Source: Anaerococcus urinomassiliensis
GTDB lineage: Bacteria; Bacillota; Clostridia; Tissierellales; Peptoniphilaceae
Assembly: GCF_900128425.1 (NCBI RefSeq)
Contig: NZ_LT635782.1
Span: 1,868,476-1,932,475 of the forward strand
Length of the DNA stretch: 64,000 bases
Reading direction: 5' to 3'
Numbering within the stretch: position 1 is the stretch's first letter; every line of letters begins with the position of its first letter. Below the pieces are notes generated by a model, which saw only the letters and a program-made list of their open reading frames with translations, did no database searches and had not been told where the DNA came from. This document shows positions 9,722 to 18,582 of the stretch, piece by piece. The position numbers and the translations under genes are program-made.

Positions 9722-11344
9722 ATGAAGATTAAAAAAAAATTATTATTAGCATTGGCAATTCCAGTAATGATTACAGGATGCGGAAAAGGCTCAGAAAGTG
9801 GAAACGCAAGCAGTGAAGATTACCAGTTAGAAAATGTAAGCTTACCATTAGAGGAAAAGGTAAGCCTAAAAGGGATGATTAGTAGTTCACCTCTAGCACC
9901 AGAAGATCCTAACGAAAAACTAATCTTTAAGAGATTAGAAGATGATACAAATGTTCATATAGATTGGACTAATTATAATAGTGACTTTAGCGAGAAAAGA
10001 AACCTTGATATAGCAGCTGGAGATATTCCTGATTTCATATGGAATGCTGAAGCTTCTGATGCAGATTTAATGAAATGGGCTGAAACAGGAGTAATTGTTC
10101 CAGTAGATGAGTTAGTTGAAAACTACATGCCAAATCTTAAGGCGATTTATGAACAAAACCCAGAATATAAAAGTCTAATGGTGGCTCCTGATGGGAAGAT
10201 GTACTCTTTCCCATGGATTGAAGAACTAGGTGATGACAAAGAGTCTATCCATACTGTAAATGATATTCCATGGATTAATGTAGAATGGCTAGACAATTTA
10301 GGCCTAGATATGCCAACCAACCCTGAAGAACTAAAAGAAGTTTTAATTGCCTTTAGAGATGAAGATCCAAATGGAAATGGTGAAGCTGATGAGATACCTT
10401 TTTCATTTATAGATGCTGATGGAAATGAGGACTTTAAACACATTATATCTGCTTTTGGTGGGGATGGAGACAATGATAACCACTTAGTTGTAAAAAATGA
10501 TGGAACTTTAAATTTCACTGCAGACGATGATGAGTATAGGACAGCCTTAGAATATATGAATGACCTATATAATGAAAACCTAATTGATCCAGAAGCCTTT
10601 GAGCATGATTGGAATGCTTATATAGCCAAGGGTAAGGACCATAAGTATGGACTATACTTTACATGGGATAAGGCAAATGTGTCTGGAATGAATGATTCTT
10701 ATGATGTTTTACCTGTTATGGAAGGTCCGGATGGAGTAAAACGAATTACTAGAACTAACAATATGGGTTTTGTTAGAGATAGGTTAGTTATAACATCTGA
10801 AAATAAAAACCTAGAGCTTACTGCGAAATGGATTGACAAAATGTATGAACCTATCCAATCTATCCAAAATAACTGGGGAACCTATGGTGATAAAACCCAA
10901 CAAAATATCTTTGAGATGTCCAAAAATGGTAAAGGCGAACCAATGCTAAAACACCTTCCACTAGAAGGGACTGCTCCTGGCGAGCTTAGACAAAAAACAG
11001 AAGTTGGTGGACCTTTAGCGATATTAGATGAATACTATGGGGAATATACTACAATGCCTGATGATGCAAAATGGAGACTTGATATTATCAAAGAAGAGTT
11101 TGCTCCATATGTAGATAAGGACAACTTCTTCCCAAAAGTATTTGCCCCAGCAGAAGACCTTGAAAGACTTGCTCAAATAGAAGCAGACTTATTCCCATTC
11201 ATCAGCAGATCTAGGGCTGAGTTTATCCAAAATGGTATAACAGACCAAGATTGGGATGCTTATAAGGAAGAGTTAAATCGTTTAGGACTAGAAGAATGGC
11301 TAAGTACTAAACAAGAACACTATGATAGCTTTAAAGAAAATTAG
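9722..11344 (+). CDS. extracellular sugar-binding lipoprotein (LipO type)
   Basis: Solute-binding protein of the CUT1 importer, 540 residues, anchored in the membrane by a lipid-modified Cys20 (lipobox MITGC after a short hydrophobic signal). Large binding proteins of about 500-550 residues are typical partners of LplB/LplC permeases. The body contains a DxNxNGxxDExP motif (DEDPNGNGEADEIPF, about residues 215-229), common in this subfamily and resembling a calcium-binding loop. Next to GH32 and fructokinase genes, the ligand is probably a fructo-oligosaccharide or sucrose. That is inferred from context, not from the binding pocket. Confidence 0.9.
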   Translation: MKIKKKLLLALAIPVMITGCGKGSESGNASSEDYQLENVSLPLEEKVSLKGMISSSPLAPEDPNEKLIFKRLEDDTNVHIDWTNYNSDFSEKRNLDIAAGDIPDFIWNAEASDADLMKWAETGVIVPVDELVENYMPNLKAIYEQNPEYKSLMVAPDGKMYSFPWIEELGDDKESIHTVNDIPWINVEWLDNLGLDMPTNPEELKEVLIAFRDEDPNGNGEADEIPFSFIDADGNEDFKHIISAFGGDGDNDNHLVVKNDGTLNFTADDDEYRTALEYMNDLYNENLIDPEAFEHDWNAYIAKGKDHKYGLYFTWDKANVSGMNDSYDVLPVMEGPDGVKRITRTNNMGFVRDRLVITSENKNLELTAKWIDKMYEPIQSIQNNWGTYGDKTQQNIFEMSKNGKGEPMLKHLPLEGTAPGELRQKTEVGGPLAILDEYYGEYTTMPDDAKWRLDIIKEEFAPYVDKDNFFPKVFAPAEDLERLAQIEADLFPFISRSRAEFIQNGITDQDWDAYKEELNRLGLEEWLSTKQEHYDSFKEN

Positions 11345-11349
11345 GAGAT

Positions 11350-12810
11350 ATGATGTCATTTAGTACAGGAAGATCTAATGATTTTATAAAAAACAACAAA
11401 GATAGGGTAGATGATAAGTTCTACCCTATAATAAACTTTGCAGCTCCAGTAGGTTGGATAAATGATCCAAATGGTGTATCTGTTGTAGGTGATGAATATC
11501 ACTTATTCTACCAATACTATCCATACGAACCAGTCCATGGACCTATGCACTGGGGACATGCAAAGACAAAAGATGGAAAAACTTGGGAACATTTACCAGT
11601 AGCTTTAGCCCCAGACCAATCCTATGATAAAAATGGAGTATTCTCTGGAAGTGCTATAGAAAAGGATGGAAAATTATACCTAATGTATACGGGTCATCTA
11701 ACAGAAACAGACCATGGTGAAGTAAGGCAAAACCAGAATATAGCTGTATCTGATGATAATATAAACTTTGATAAATACCAAGCTAATCCGGTTTTAGATG
11801 AAAATAACCTACCAGAAAATATATCCAAAAAAGATTTCAGAGATCCTAAGGTATTTAAAAAAGATAATAAGTATTATGCTGTAATAGGAACAAAGACAGA
11901 AGATGAAGTTGGTACAGTATTATTATATGAATCAGATGATTTATTAACTTGGTCCTATAAGAGTGTATTAATATCAGATGAGAAGTACCTAGGTGATATG
12001 CCAGAGTGTCCTGATTTACTTTTATTTGATGATAACAAAGCAGCACTTTTAGTAAGTGCCATGAATTTTGACTATGAAGGTATGAAACATCCTCATAAAA
12101 CAATGATTATTGAAGGACATATGAATTGGGATACTTATAAATTTATTCCTGAATCTATAAGAGAGATGGATTATGGTTTTGACTATTATGCTCCTCAAAG
12201 TGCCAAAGAAGGTGATGATTACTTTATTATAGCGTGGAATCAATCCTGGGGTACAAACCTAATTCCAGGAGAATCAAACCATAATTGGATGGGTCAGATG
12301 ACAGTACCTCAATTAGTATATGAAAAAGATGGAGAGATAAAAAGAAGTATCCATCCTAAAGTTTTAGAAAATAAAAATCTATTAGAAAAAACTACTAATA
12401 AAGCAAATGAAAGCTTAGATATAAATCCAGGTAATTATATATACATTAAGTACAACAAGAAGAATTCATCTTATCTAAAGTTAGAATTTAAAAATAAAGA
12501 AGAATCTTTTAGCTTTAAGTTTGATTTAGAGAATAATAAGGGATCATTTAATAGAGAATCTTTAGCTTACCCTATAAAGAGTGACCGTAATTTAGATATC
12601 GGAAAGAAAGAATTTGCTATTAGATTTGAAGAAGAAAATGATATAGGCATTATCTTTGACAAATCTTCAATACAAATATATATAAATGATAAATATTCAA
12701 TCTCTAATACTTATTATTCTGAAAATCCTCTAGATACCTTGATAATAGATTCAGACAATGGTAAATCTTTAGAATTAATAGAGAATTATTCTTTACTAGG
12801 AGAAAATTGA
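11350..12810 (+). CDS. glycoside hydrolase family 32 (beta-fructofuranosidase / sucrose-6-P hydrolase-like)
   Basis: Cleaves terminal fructose from sucrose, sucrose phosphate or fructo-oligosaccharides. The three GH32 catalytic blocks are visible: WINDPNG with the nucleophile near residue 39, FRDPKVF with the transition-state Asp near 165, and PECPDLLLF with the acid/base Glu near 219. The C-terminal 150 residues form the expected beta-sandwich. There is no signal peptide, so it acts in the cytoplasm on imported sugar. Two ATGs are in tandem (11350 and 11353); spacing from the AGGAG site favours the second. Its stop overlaps the next gene's ATG (TGATG). Confidence 0.93.
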   Translation: MMSFSTGRSNDFIKNNKDRVDDKFYPIINFAAPVGWINDPNGVSVVGDEYHLFYQYYPYEPVHGPMHWGHAKTKDGKTWEHLPVALAPDQSYDKNGVFSGSAIEKDGKLYLMYTGHLTETDHGEVRQNQNIAVSDDNINFDKYQANPVLDENNLPENISKKDFRDPKVFKKDNKYYAVIGTKTEDEVGTVLLYESDDLLTWSYKSVLISDEKYLGDMPECPDLLLFDDNKAALLVSAMNFDYEGMKHPHKTMIIEGHMNWDTYKFIPESIREMDYGFDYYAPQSAKEGDDYFIIAWNQSWGTNLIPGESNHNWMGQMTVPQLVYEKDGEIKRSIHPKVLENKNLLEKTTNKANESLDINPGNYIYIKYNKKNSSYLKLEFKNKEESFSFKFDLENNKGSFNRESLAYPIKSDRNLDIGKKEFAIRFEEENDIGIIFDKSSIQIYINDKYSISNTYYSENPLDTLIIDSDNGKSLELIENYSLLGEN

Positions 12811-13685
12811 TGTATGGTTCAATAGAAGCTGGAGGCACTAAAATAATATGTGCTGTAAGTGATAATAAATTAAATATTATTGATAGATTAAATATAGCAA
12901 CTAAAGACCCAAATTATAATATGGAACAAATGATAAATTTCTTTGATAAGTACAAAGAAGATTTAAAGGCTATAGGAATTGGATCATTTGGACCTGTGGA
13001 TATAGATCCTAAGTCAGACTCCTATGGTCATATTTTAAATACTCCTAAGAAGGAGTGGGAAAACTTTGACCTAGTAAGTCCTATAAAAAAAGAACTTGAT
13101 GTTGAAGTTTACTTAACTACAGATGTAAATGCGTCAGCATATGGAGAATTAAAAATAGGCGCTGGCAGGGGTAAAAACTCCCTTGCCTACTATACATTTG
13201 GTACAGGAGTAGGTGGGGGAATAATTCAAAATGAAAACTTTATTGGAGGAGTTTCCCACCTAGAATTAGGGCATATGATAGTCAAAAAACATAAAGATGA
13301 TGACTATAAGGGATATTGCTATGCTCACGGTGATTGTTTAGAAGGACTAGCATGTGGTCCATCTATATCCGATAGATTCAAAAAAAATGGACAAGAAATA
13401 GATGAAGATGATAGTTTTTGGGATATAGAAGCATACTATATAGCTCAATGTGTATATAATACTGTCTTAAGCTATTATCCAGAAATAATAGTTTTGGGCG
13501 GGGGAGTAATCCAAAAGAAAGGGTTACTAGATAAAGTGAAAAAACATTTTAAAGATCTAATGAATAATTATATAGATATAGGTGATATAGATAAATATAT
13601 AGTAAAACCACAAAGAGATGGTGAATCAGCCACTATAGGATGCCTAATTCTTGCCCAAGAACATTATATAAAAAAGATTGGATAG
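12810..13685 (+). CDS. ROK-family fructokinase
   Basis: Phosphorylates the fructose released by the GH32 enzyme. The ROK signature is seen in the N-terminal phosphate loop GSIEAGGTKI, the central TFGTGVGGGII and the zinc-binding stretch HLELGHMIVKKHKDDD followed by GYCYAHGDCLEGLACG (His plus three Cys). This zinc motif is typical of bacterial fructokinases. An in-frame TTG lies one codon upstream at 12807, but ATG at 12810 fits the TAGGAG ribosome binding site and the TGATG overlap with the hydrolase. It is 291 residues long, the usual length. Confidence 0.92.
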   Translation: MYGSIEAGGTKIICAVSDNKLNIIDRLNIATKDPNYNMEQMINFFDKYKEDLKAIGIGSFGPVDIDPKSDSYGHILNTPKKEWENFDLVSPIKKELDVEVYLTTDVNASAYGELKIGAGRGKNSLAYYTFGTGVGGGIIQNENFIGGVSHLELGHMIVKKHKDDDYKGYCYAHGDCLEGLACGPSISDRFKKNGQEIDEDDSFWDIEAYYIAQCVYNTVLSYYPEIIVLGGGVIQKKGLLDKVKKHFKDLMNNYIDIGDIDKYIVKPQRDGESATIGCLILAQEHYIKKIG

Positions 13686-13688
13686 ACT

Positions 13689-14801
13689 ATGGTAGATATT
13701 AATTTTAAAAATATATATAAAAAATATAATAATGCTACAACTTATGCTGTTGAGGATTTTAATTTAGATATAAAAGATGGTGAATTTATAGTTTTTGTTG
13801 GTCCATCTGGATGTGGAAAATCTACTACACTTAGGATGATAGCTGGTCTTGAAAATATTACCAAGGGTGAATTATATATAGATGGTAAGCTAATGAATAG
13901 AGTACCATCTAAAGAAAGAGGAATAGCCATGGTATTTCAATCATACGCCCTTTATCCTCACATGAGTGTAAAAGAAAATATGAGTTTTGGATTAAAGCTT
14001 AGAAAATACGACAAAAACCAGATTAATGAGAGGGTAAATAAAGCAAGTAATATCCTAGGGCTTGATGAATATCTGAATAGAAAACCTGCTGCTCTTTCAG
14101 GTGGGCAAAGACAAAGAGTTGCTTTAGGAAGAGCTATAGTAAGAGATGCAGATGTGTTTTTAATGGATGAGCCTTTATCAAACCTAGATGCTAAACTTCG
14201 TATGCAAACAAGGGCAGAAATATCTAGACTCCATGATGAACTTAATGCTACAACTATTTATGTAACCCACGATCAGACAGAGGCAATGACTATGGCTGAT
14301 AGGATTGTAATCATGGATAAGGGAATAATTCAACAAATCGGTACCCCAGAAGAAGTATATGATAGCCCAGCTAATACATTTGTTGCAAGCTTTATGGGTT
14401 CGCCGGCTATGAACCTTATAAACCTTACCTATAAGGATGGACAAGCGCTAGGTGAAAATGGTTTTAAGATAAAATTAAATGAAAGCCAACGAGCTAAATT
14501 AGATGAACTATCATATGATGGAAAAGAGATTGTATTTGGAATAAGACCAGAAGATATACTAACAAATGTAAATCATGAAAACACAAATGATGATAATATT
14601 TATAAGGCTAAAATTGATTTATCAGAGTTACTAGGATCAGAGTCTATGTTTTATATTACAGTAGCTAATGTTTCCCTAATAGTTAAGGCTAATAAGGAAA
14701 GTTATAGGCAAAGTGAGTATATGGATATAGGCTTTAACCTAGATAAGTCCCACATATTTGATGCAGCAACAGGTGAATCTTTAACTAGAAAAACTTACTA
14801 A
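13689..14801 (+). CDS. sugar ABC transporter ATP-binding protein (MsmK/UgpC type)
   Basis: Energising subunit for the CUT1 importer, 370 residues. Walker A is GPSGCGKST (residues 38-46), the Q loop is VFQSYALYPHMSV, the signature is LSGGQRQRVALGRA and Walker B is VFLMDEPLSNLDAKLR. The C-terminal 130 residues form the OB-fold/TOBE regulatory domain found in MsmK, MalK and UgpC (VFGIRPEDI). It is unusual for LplBC-type transporters to carry their own ATPase gene in the operon, since many share one encoded elsewhere. It ends the operon and is followed by a terminator. Confidence 0.93.
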   Translation: MVDINFKNIYKKYNNATTYAVEDFNLDIKDGEFIVFVGPSGCGKSTTLRMIAGLENITKGELYIDGKLMNRVPSKERGIAMVFQSYALYPHMSVKENMSFGLKLRKYDKNQINERVNKASNILGLDEYLNRKPAALSGGQRQRVALGRAIVRDADVFLMDEPLSNLDAKLRMQTRAEISRLHDELNATTIYVTHDQTEAMTMADRIVIMDKGIIQQIGTPEEVYDSPANTFVASFMGSPAMNLINLTYKDGQALGENGFKIKLNESQRAKLDELSYDGKEIVFGIRPEDILTNVNHENTNDDNIYKAKIDLSELLGSESMFYITVANVSLIVKANKESYRQSEYMDIGFNLDKSHIFDAATGESLTRKTY

Positions 14802-14846
14802 ATATCAAGTCAAATGTAATAATATTATTTAAAAATGTTCTTTTGT

Positions 14847-14872
14847 AAAATCCACGAGTAATCGTGGATTTT
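14847..14872 (+). terminator. terminator of the fructo-oligosaccharide operon
   Basis: AAAATCCACGA, a GTAA loop and TCGTGGATTTT form a symmetrical hairpin with a T-rich tail, 46 bp after the ATPase gene stop. The A/T flanks make it likely to work in both directions. Confidence 0.85.
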
Positions 14873-14880
14873 ATTGTTGT

Positions 14881-14955
14881 CCACTTAAGTGAGTTGAGCT
14901 AATGAAAGAGAGCGAAACAAAAAAACACCTGCTATTAAGGTGGAGGGAGTGTAGA
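14881..14955 (+). mobile_element. relic of an IS200-type left end
   Basis: This stretch resembles the left end of the complete IS200 element at 33356. Shared pieces in the same order are CACTTAAGTGAGT, GAG.GAAACAA and the hairpin CACCTGCTAT..AGGTGGA. No transposase follows; a GNAT-like gene begins 34 bp later. I read it as the remnant of a decayed or internally deleted IS200 copy. Confidence 0.6.
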
Positions 14956-14988
14956 TAAAGCTTAGAGCAGTAAGAAAAGGAGTAAGCG

Positions 14989-15639
14989 ATGAAGACTTAT
15001 ATGAAAAAATTACACAACAAACACATATATCTGGATATAGAAAATTCAGAAATTGCAAAGTTAGATAATAGGGACTTTGATAAATTGATTGCTCACTACA
15101 ATAAGCCACTTCAAGTAGGAGTCTATTCTGATAATTATGAATTAATTGATTTATTAACTAAAAGCGGTTTTTCTTTAAAGAGAAAATGTCATGAGTTAGA
15201 AGTGAGCAAGTATGATTTAAAATCTCCTCTAGAAAATGAGATAGAAGATCTATTTGAAACTAGGAGTGGGCAGTTTGAATATGAATATTGTTGTAAAATG
15301 CTCTACGATTACTATGCTAAAACACATTATGATGTAAACCCACTTACAGCAAAATTAGATGATTTTATAGATAGGATTCCTCAAACAGTAATTTATACAA
15401 AATCCAAAGATCACATTGACCATTGTGCCTTTGTTGAAGAAAATGAAATTGCTTATCTAGCTTCTTTCAGTGAAGATAATAGCAAATCTTTTCTAAACTC
15501 CCTCTTATTCCTTATGTTTTCTAAATATAAATACATCTTTTTTGAAGCAGATGATACAGATTGGCTAGCAACACAATTAAGAGAAATGTTTAAAATAGAT
15601 AATCCCATAACTTTTGATTCTTATGTAAGATATAAGTAG
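14989..15639 (+). CDS. GNAT-like protein of unknown function (paralogue of 43857-44528)
   Basis: A 216-residue protein. It is clearly homologous, at roughly half the positions over its whole length, to the protein at 43857-44528; both share NKH.YL.IENSEI, RKC.E.EV and a block ending FFEADDTD. Segments such as NYELIDLLTKSGFSLKRKC look like a GNAT N-acetyltransferase fold, and the second half could be another GNAT half. I do not see a clean acetyl-CoA P-loop (Q/RxxGxG/A), so activity is uncertain. The ATG follows AAAGGAG. It lies alone between the sugar operon terminator and the HTH regulator. The specific substrate is unknown. Confidence 0.7.
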   Translation: MKTYMKKLHNKHIYLDIENSEIAKLDNRDFDKLIAHYNKPLQVGVYSDNYELIDLLTKSGFSLKRKCHELEVSKYDLKSPLENEIEDLFETRSGQFEYEYCCKMLYDYYAKTHYDVNPLTAKLDDFIDRIPQTVIYTKSKDHIDHCAFVEENEIAYLASFSEDNSKSFLNSLLFLMFSKYKYIFFEADDTDWLATQLREMFKIDNPITFDSYVRYK

Positions 15640-15654
15640 AAATATTATGGTTAA

Positions 15655-15765
15655 ATGTCGGATAAAAATAGCCAATATGTAAGAAATCAGTCCTGGAATC
15701 ATCCTTTTGTATTCGGAATTTATATAAAATTAATATTACACTTTAATATGGTAAAATTAATATAA
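15655..15765 (+). other. possible 36-residue peptide ORF upstream of the RRNPP-like regulator
   Basis: An ATG at 15655 opens a 36-codon frame encoding a peptide with an Asn/Gln/Arg-rich front and a hydrophobic, Ile/Leu/Phe-rich back half (FGIYIKLILHF). No good ribosome binding site is visible and the frame overlaps the presumed promoter of the next gene. I list it because small peptide genes next to RRNPP regulators often encode signals; it may equally be chance. Confidence 0.2.
15726..15763. repeat. direct repeat AAAATTAATAT in the promoter region of the HTH-TPR gene
   Basis: The 11-mer occurs at 15726-15736 and again at 15753-15763, 27 bp apart and 44-80 bp before the regulator's ATG. In such AT-rich DNA this could be chance, but its placement fits a regulatory site. 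Confidence 0.3.
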
Positions 15766-15806
15766 GCTAATGAAAATATAAATTATGATTCTTTAAGGAA
15801 ATTAAT

Positions 15807-16721
15807 ATGGATAGAGAAAATAGAGCTATGTACCCCTTTATAGGCAGAGAAATTAAAAATATAAGAAAATATAAACATATAACTCAAGAAGAATTGTCTA
15901 AAATTAGTGGCGTTAATAAGGATACAATTAGAAAGATTGAAAACGGATATGTTGATGCTAATATTGTTACATTACTCTTAATATTAGAAGCATTAGGAGT
16001 GAGTATAAGTGATGTAAGCGAAACTTTTCTAAATCAAAAGGGGACAATGTATTCTAATATTAATAGCATTTATAAAGGCATAGAAGAAAGTCTTTTAATT
16101 TTCGATTACAAAAAAATAGAAGTATTGCTTAGCAAACTAGAAGAGCTGGATTACTCATTTTTACCATTTTCTTCCTATGAAGAAATAGAATCTAAAAGAT
16201 TATTATATAGATCATTTGTAGAAGATAGTTTATATAAAAATGATGAAAAATCTATAGATTTACTTTTTGAATCAATTGGAGTATCATATAAAAGTTTTGA
16301 TTTGAATCATTTGGATAAGCACAGTTACAATGGTCTTCAGACTAGAATATTGATGAACATTGCATCAATTTATAATAAATATGATATAGAAAAATCATTT
16401 GAAATATATAAGCACCTAATAATTTCGAATGATAATTTAGAAGAAAGGAATCAACTACTGTATAACCTTATTAATACTAAATATTTAATTGGTGATTATA
16501 AAGAAGCATTGAAACTAAGTACAAAATTACTTAAATCTATAGGCAATAATGATACTAGATTGCATATATTAGCATTGTTTCAAAAAGGTTTGTTGCTAGA
16601 AAAGATGGGTAGGATAGATTCCTCAATTATATATTTAAAGTCAGCAATCAATCTATCTTTACTAACTTCTAATTCAAATTTATCAAAAAAAATGAAAACT
16701 ATAGCAGATAAGTTAATATAA
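15807..16721 (+). CDS. XRE-type HTH regulator with TPR-like helical domain (RRNPP-like)
   Basis: 304 residues. The N-terminal helix-turn-helix (about residues 14-62) contains GREIKNIRKYKHITQEELSK and KDTIRKIENGYVDANIVTLL. The remaining 230 residues are predicted to be all helical, with TPR-like pairs ending in QKGLLLEKMGRIDSSIIYLKSA. This HTH plus TPR layout and length match the RRNPP family (PlcR, Rgg, PrgX, ComR), whose members bind exported and re-imported peptides. It lies 95 bp upstream of two peptide-type ABC exporters with a near-perfect inverted repeat between them, so it probably controls them. No cognate peptide gene is certain. Confidence 0.75.
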   Translation: MDRENRAMYPFIGREIKNIRKYKHITQEELSKISGVNKDTIRKIENGYVDANIVTLLLILEALGVSISDVSETFLNQKGTMYSNINSIYKGIEESLLIFDYKKIEVLLSKLEELDYSFLPFSSYEEIESKRLLYRSFVEDSLYKNDEKSIDLLFESIGVSYKSFDLNHLDKHSYNGLQTRILMNIASIYNKYDIEKSFEIYKHLIISNDNLEERNQLLYNLINTKYLIGDYKEALKLSTKLLKSIGNNDTRLHILALFQKGLLLEKMGRIDSSIIYLKSAINLSLLTSNSNLSKKMKTIADKLI

Positions 16722-16767
16722 AACCCAGATTATAATCGTATTTACTTATTTTGCGTTCCGTGATATT

Positions 16768-16794
16768 TTAAATATAGGTTAACCTAATATTTAA
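16768..16794. promoter_or_regulatory. 27-bp inverted repeat, candidate operator of the exporter genes
   Basis: The arms TTAAATATAGGTT and AACCTAATATTTAA are reverse complements apart from one inserted base, centred on AGGTTAACCT. It lies 22 bp before the first exporter gene and directly after the RRNPP-like regulator gene. There is no T tract, so it is not a terminator. Confidence 0.55.
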
Positions 16795-16815
16795 ATATTA
16801 AAGAAAGAGAAGATA

Positions 16816-18582
16816 ATGATAAAAAACAGTACTTTTAAAATAATGAATATAATTAAGTCTTATGGGCAATATTATTTTATATTAAGCTTTGTTTTGGAAA
16901 TAATATCTGCTTTGATTTTTCCCATAAGCTTAGTTCTTATGGAAAAGTTTGTTAATACAAGTATAGATTATTTCCTAACAAGGGATAATTTAAATTTACT
17001 TATTAGATATTTACTCTTATTTTTATTTACATTTTTTCTGGTTTCAAATTTCAATTTATTTACAAATACAGTTGACATACATTTACAAAGAAATATAAAG
17101 AAGAATATTTCTTCTGAAATTACGGATAAATTCTATAAAATCAATTATGAATGCTTTGAAGATTCAAATTTTAATGATACTTTAAATAGGATGCAAAATA
17201 ATCCTGATGAAAAGATTTTTGATATATACAAATCTTATATGGCTATTATTAAATCGTTAGTAAGTATTGTATCGGTTAACATAATAATATCAAAGATTTC
17301 ACCAATATTTTCTTTAACCTATAGTATTTTGATTGCAGCTATATGTTATTTTGATTTTATGGCTATGAATGAGATGAATAATATGTTTAACAATCAATCT
17401 TATTCAGAAAGAGAATCAGATTATTTTAAAAAATTACTATCAGATAAACACTCTTTAGTTGACCTTAGAGTTTATAAAGCTTGTAATTTTATATATGATA
17501 AATTTTCTAAGGCTAATAAAGAGAAGGTAGATGAAAGAATATCTACAAGTATAAAAAATCAAAAATATTTTATCGTTAGCAATATATTGATTAGTATGTG
17601 GGTGATAAGTATTCTTTATATGGTGTATAAAAATATAATGGATGCGTCTATTAATATAGGTCTTTTCGTAGCTGTAATTACAAGTATAGATCAAATTTTA
17701 TCTTTAAGTGAAAATATATCCTATGATTTTTCATTTATATCTCAAAATATTTTAAATTTAGAACATTTTGAAAAATTTATGTCTCAAAAAGAAGAATATG
17801 ATAAAGCAAATCAAAATAAGATAGACTCTTCTTTTATTGAATTTAAGAATGTTAGTTTTACATATCCAAATACTAAGGATAAGGTTCTAGATAATATTTC
17901 TTTTAAAATAGATATGAATAAAACTTTAGCTTTAGTAGGGGAAAATGGGTCTGGAAAATCAACCATTATAAAATTAATTTTAAAACTATATAAGGTTGAT
18001 ACAGGAGAAATCCTTATTGGTAATATAAATATAGATGATATTTCCAGAAGTCAATTACAAGATGTATTTTCTGTAGTATTCCAAGATTTTTCAAAGTATG
18101 AGATTACTGTTAGAGAAAATGTAGCCTTATCAGATATTAACAATATAGATGATGATATGAAAATAAGGAATTGCCTAGATAGTTTTAAGCTTAGCAAGCT
18201 AGATAATCTCGATCAAAATCTTGGGAAAATAAGGAAAGACGGTATAGATTTGTCATTTGGTCAATGGCAGAAATTAGCACTTGCTAGAGCGATATTTAAA
18301 CAAGCACCTTTTACAATATTTGATGAACCAACTTCAAGTCTTGATCCTATATCAGAAAATAAAATGTATGAAAATCTTCACATTTTAAGTTCAACGCATG
18401 GATCAATTTTTGTATCACATAGACTGGCATCATGTAAAATGTGTGACGAAATTATTTTGATTGATGATGGTAAAGTAAAGGAATACGGCAATCATAAAGA
18501 TTTAATTTATCAAAATGGCTTATATAAGAAAATGTACGAAGAACAAAGTAGCTGGTATAGGGAAAGTGATAGAAATGTTTAA
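16816..18582 (+). CDS. ABC exporter, permease-ATPase fusion (NisT-like), first of pair 1
   Basis: A type-1 exporter half of 588 residues. An N-terminal membrane domain with about five or six hydrophobic segments is followed by an ATPase domain. Walker A is GENGSGKST (about 375), the Q loop is VVFQDFSKYEITVRENVAL, the signature is the variant LSFGQWQKLALARA and Walker B is FTIFDEPTSSLDP. The GQWQ signature and QDF..YE loop resemble lantibiotic exporters such as NisT. It overlaps the next exporter gene by 8 bp, so the two probably form a heterodimer. No peptidase C39 domain is present. The cargo is unknown; no modification enzymes lie nearby. Confidence 0.87.
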   Translation: MIKNSTFKIMNIIKSYGQYYFILSFVLEIISALIFPISLVLMEKFVNTSIDYFLTRDNLNLLIRYLLLFLFTFFLVSNFNLFTNTVDIHLQRNIKKNISSEITDKFYKINYECFEDSNFNDTLNRMQNNPDEKIFDIYKSYMAIIKSLVSIVSVNIIISKISPIFSLTYSILIAAICYFDFMAMNEMNNMFNNQSYSERESDYFKKLLSDKHSLVDLRVYKACNFIYDKFSKANKEKVDERISTSIKNQKYFIVSNILISMWVISILYMVYKNIMDASINIGLFVAVITSIDQILSLSENISYDFSFISQNILNLEHFEKFMSQKEEYDKANQNKIDSSFIEFKNVSFTYPNTKDKVLDNISFKIDMNKTLALVGENGSGKSTIIKLILKLYKVDTGEILIGNINIDDISRSQLQDVFSVVFQDFSKYEITVRENVALSDINNIDDDMKIRNCLDSFKLSKLDNLDQNLGKIRKDGIDLSFGQWQKLALARAIFKQAPFTIFDEPTSSLDPISENKMYENLHILSSTHGSIFVSHRLASCKMCDEIILIDDGKVKEYGNHKDLIYQNGLYKKMYEEQSSWYRESDRNV

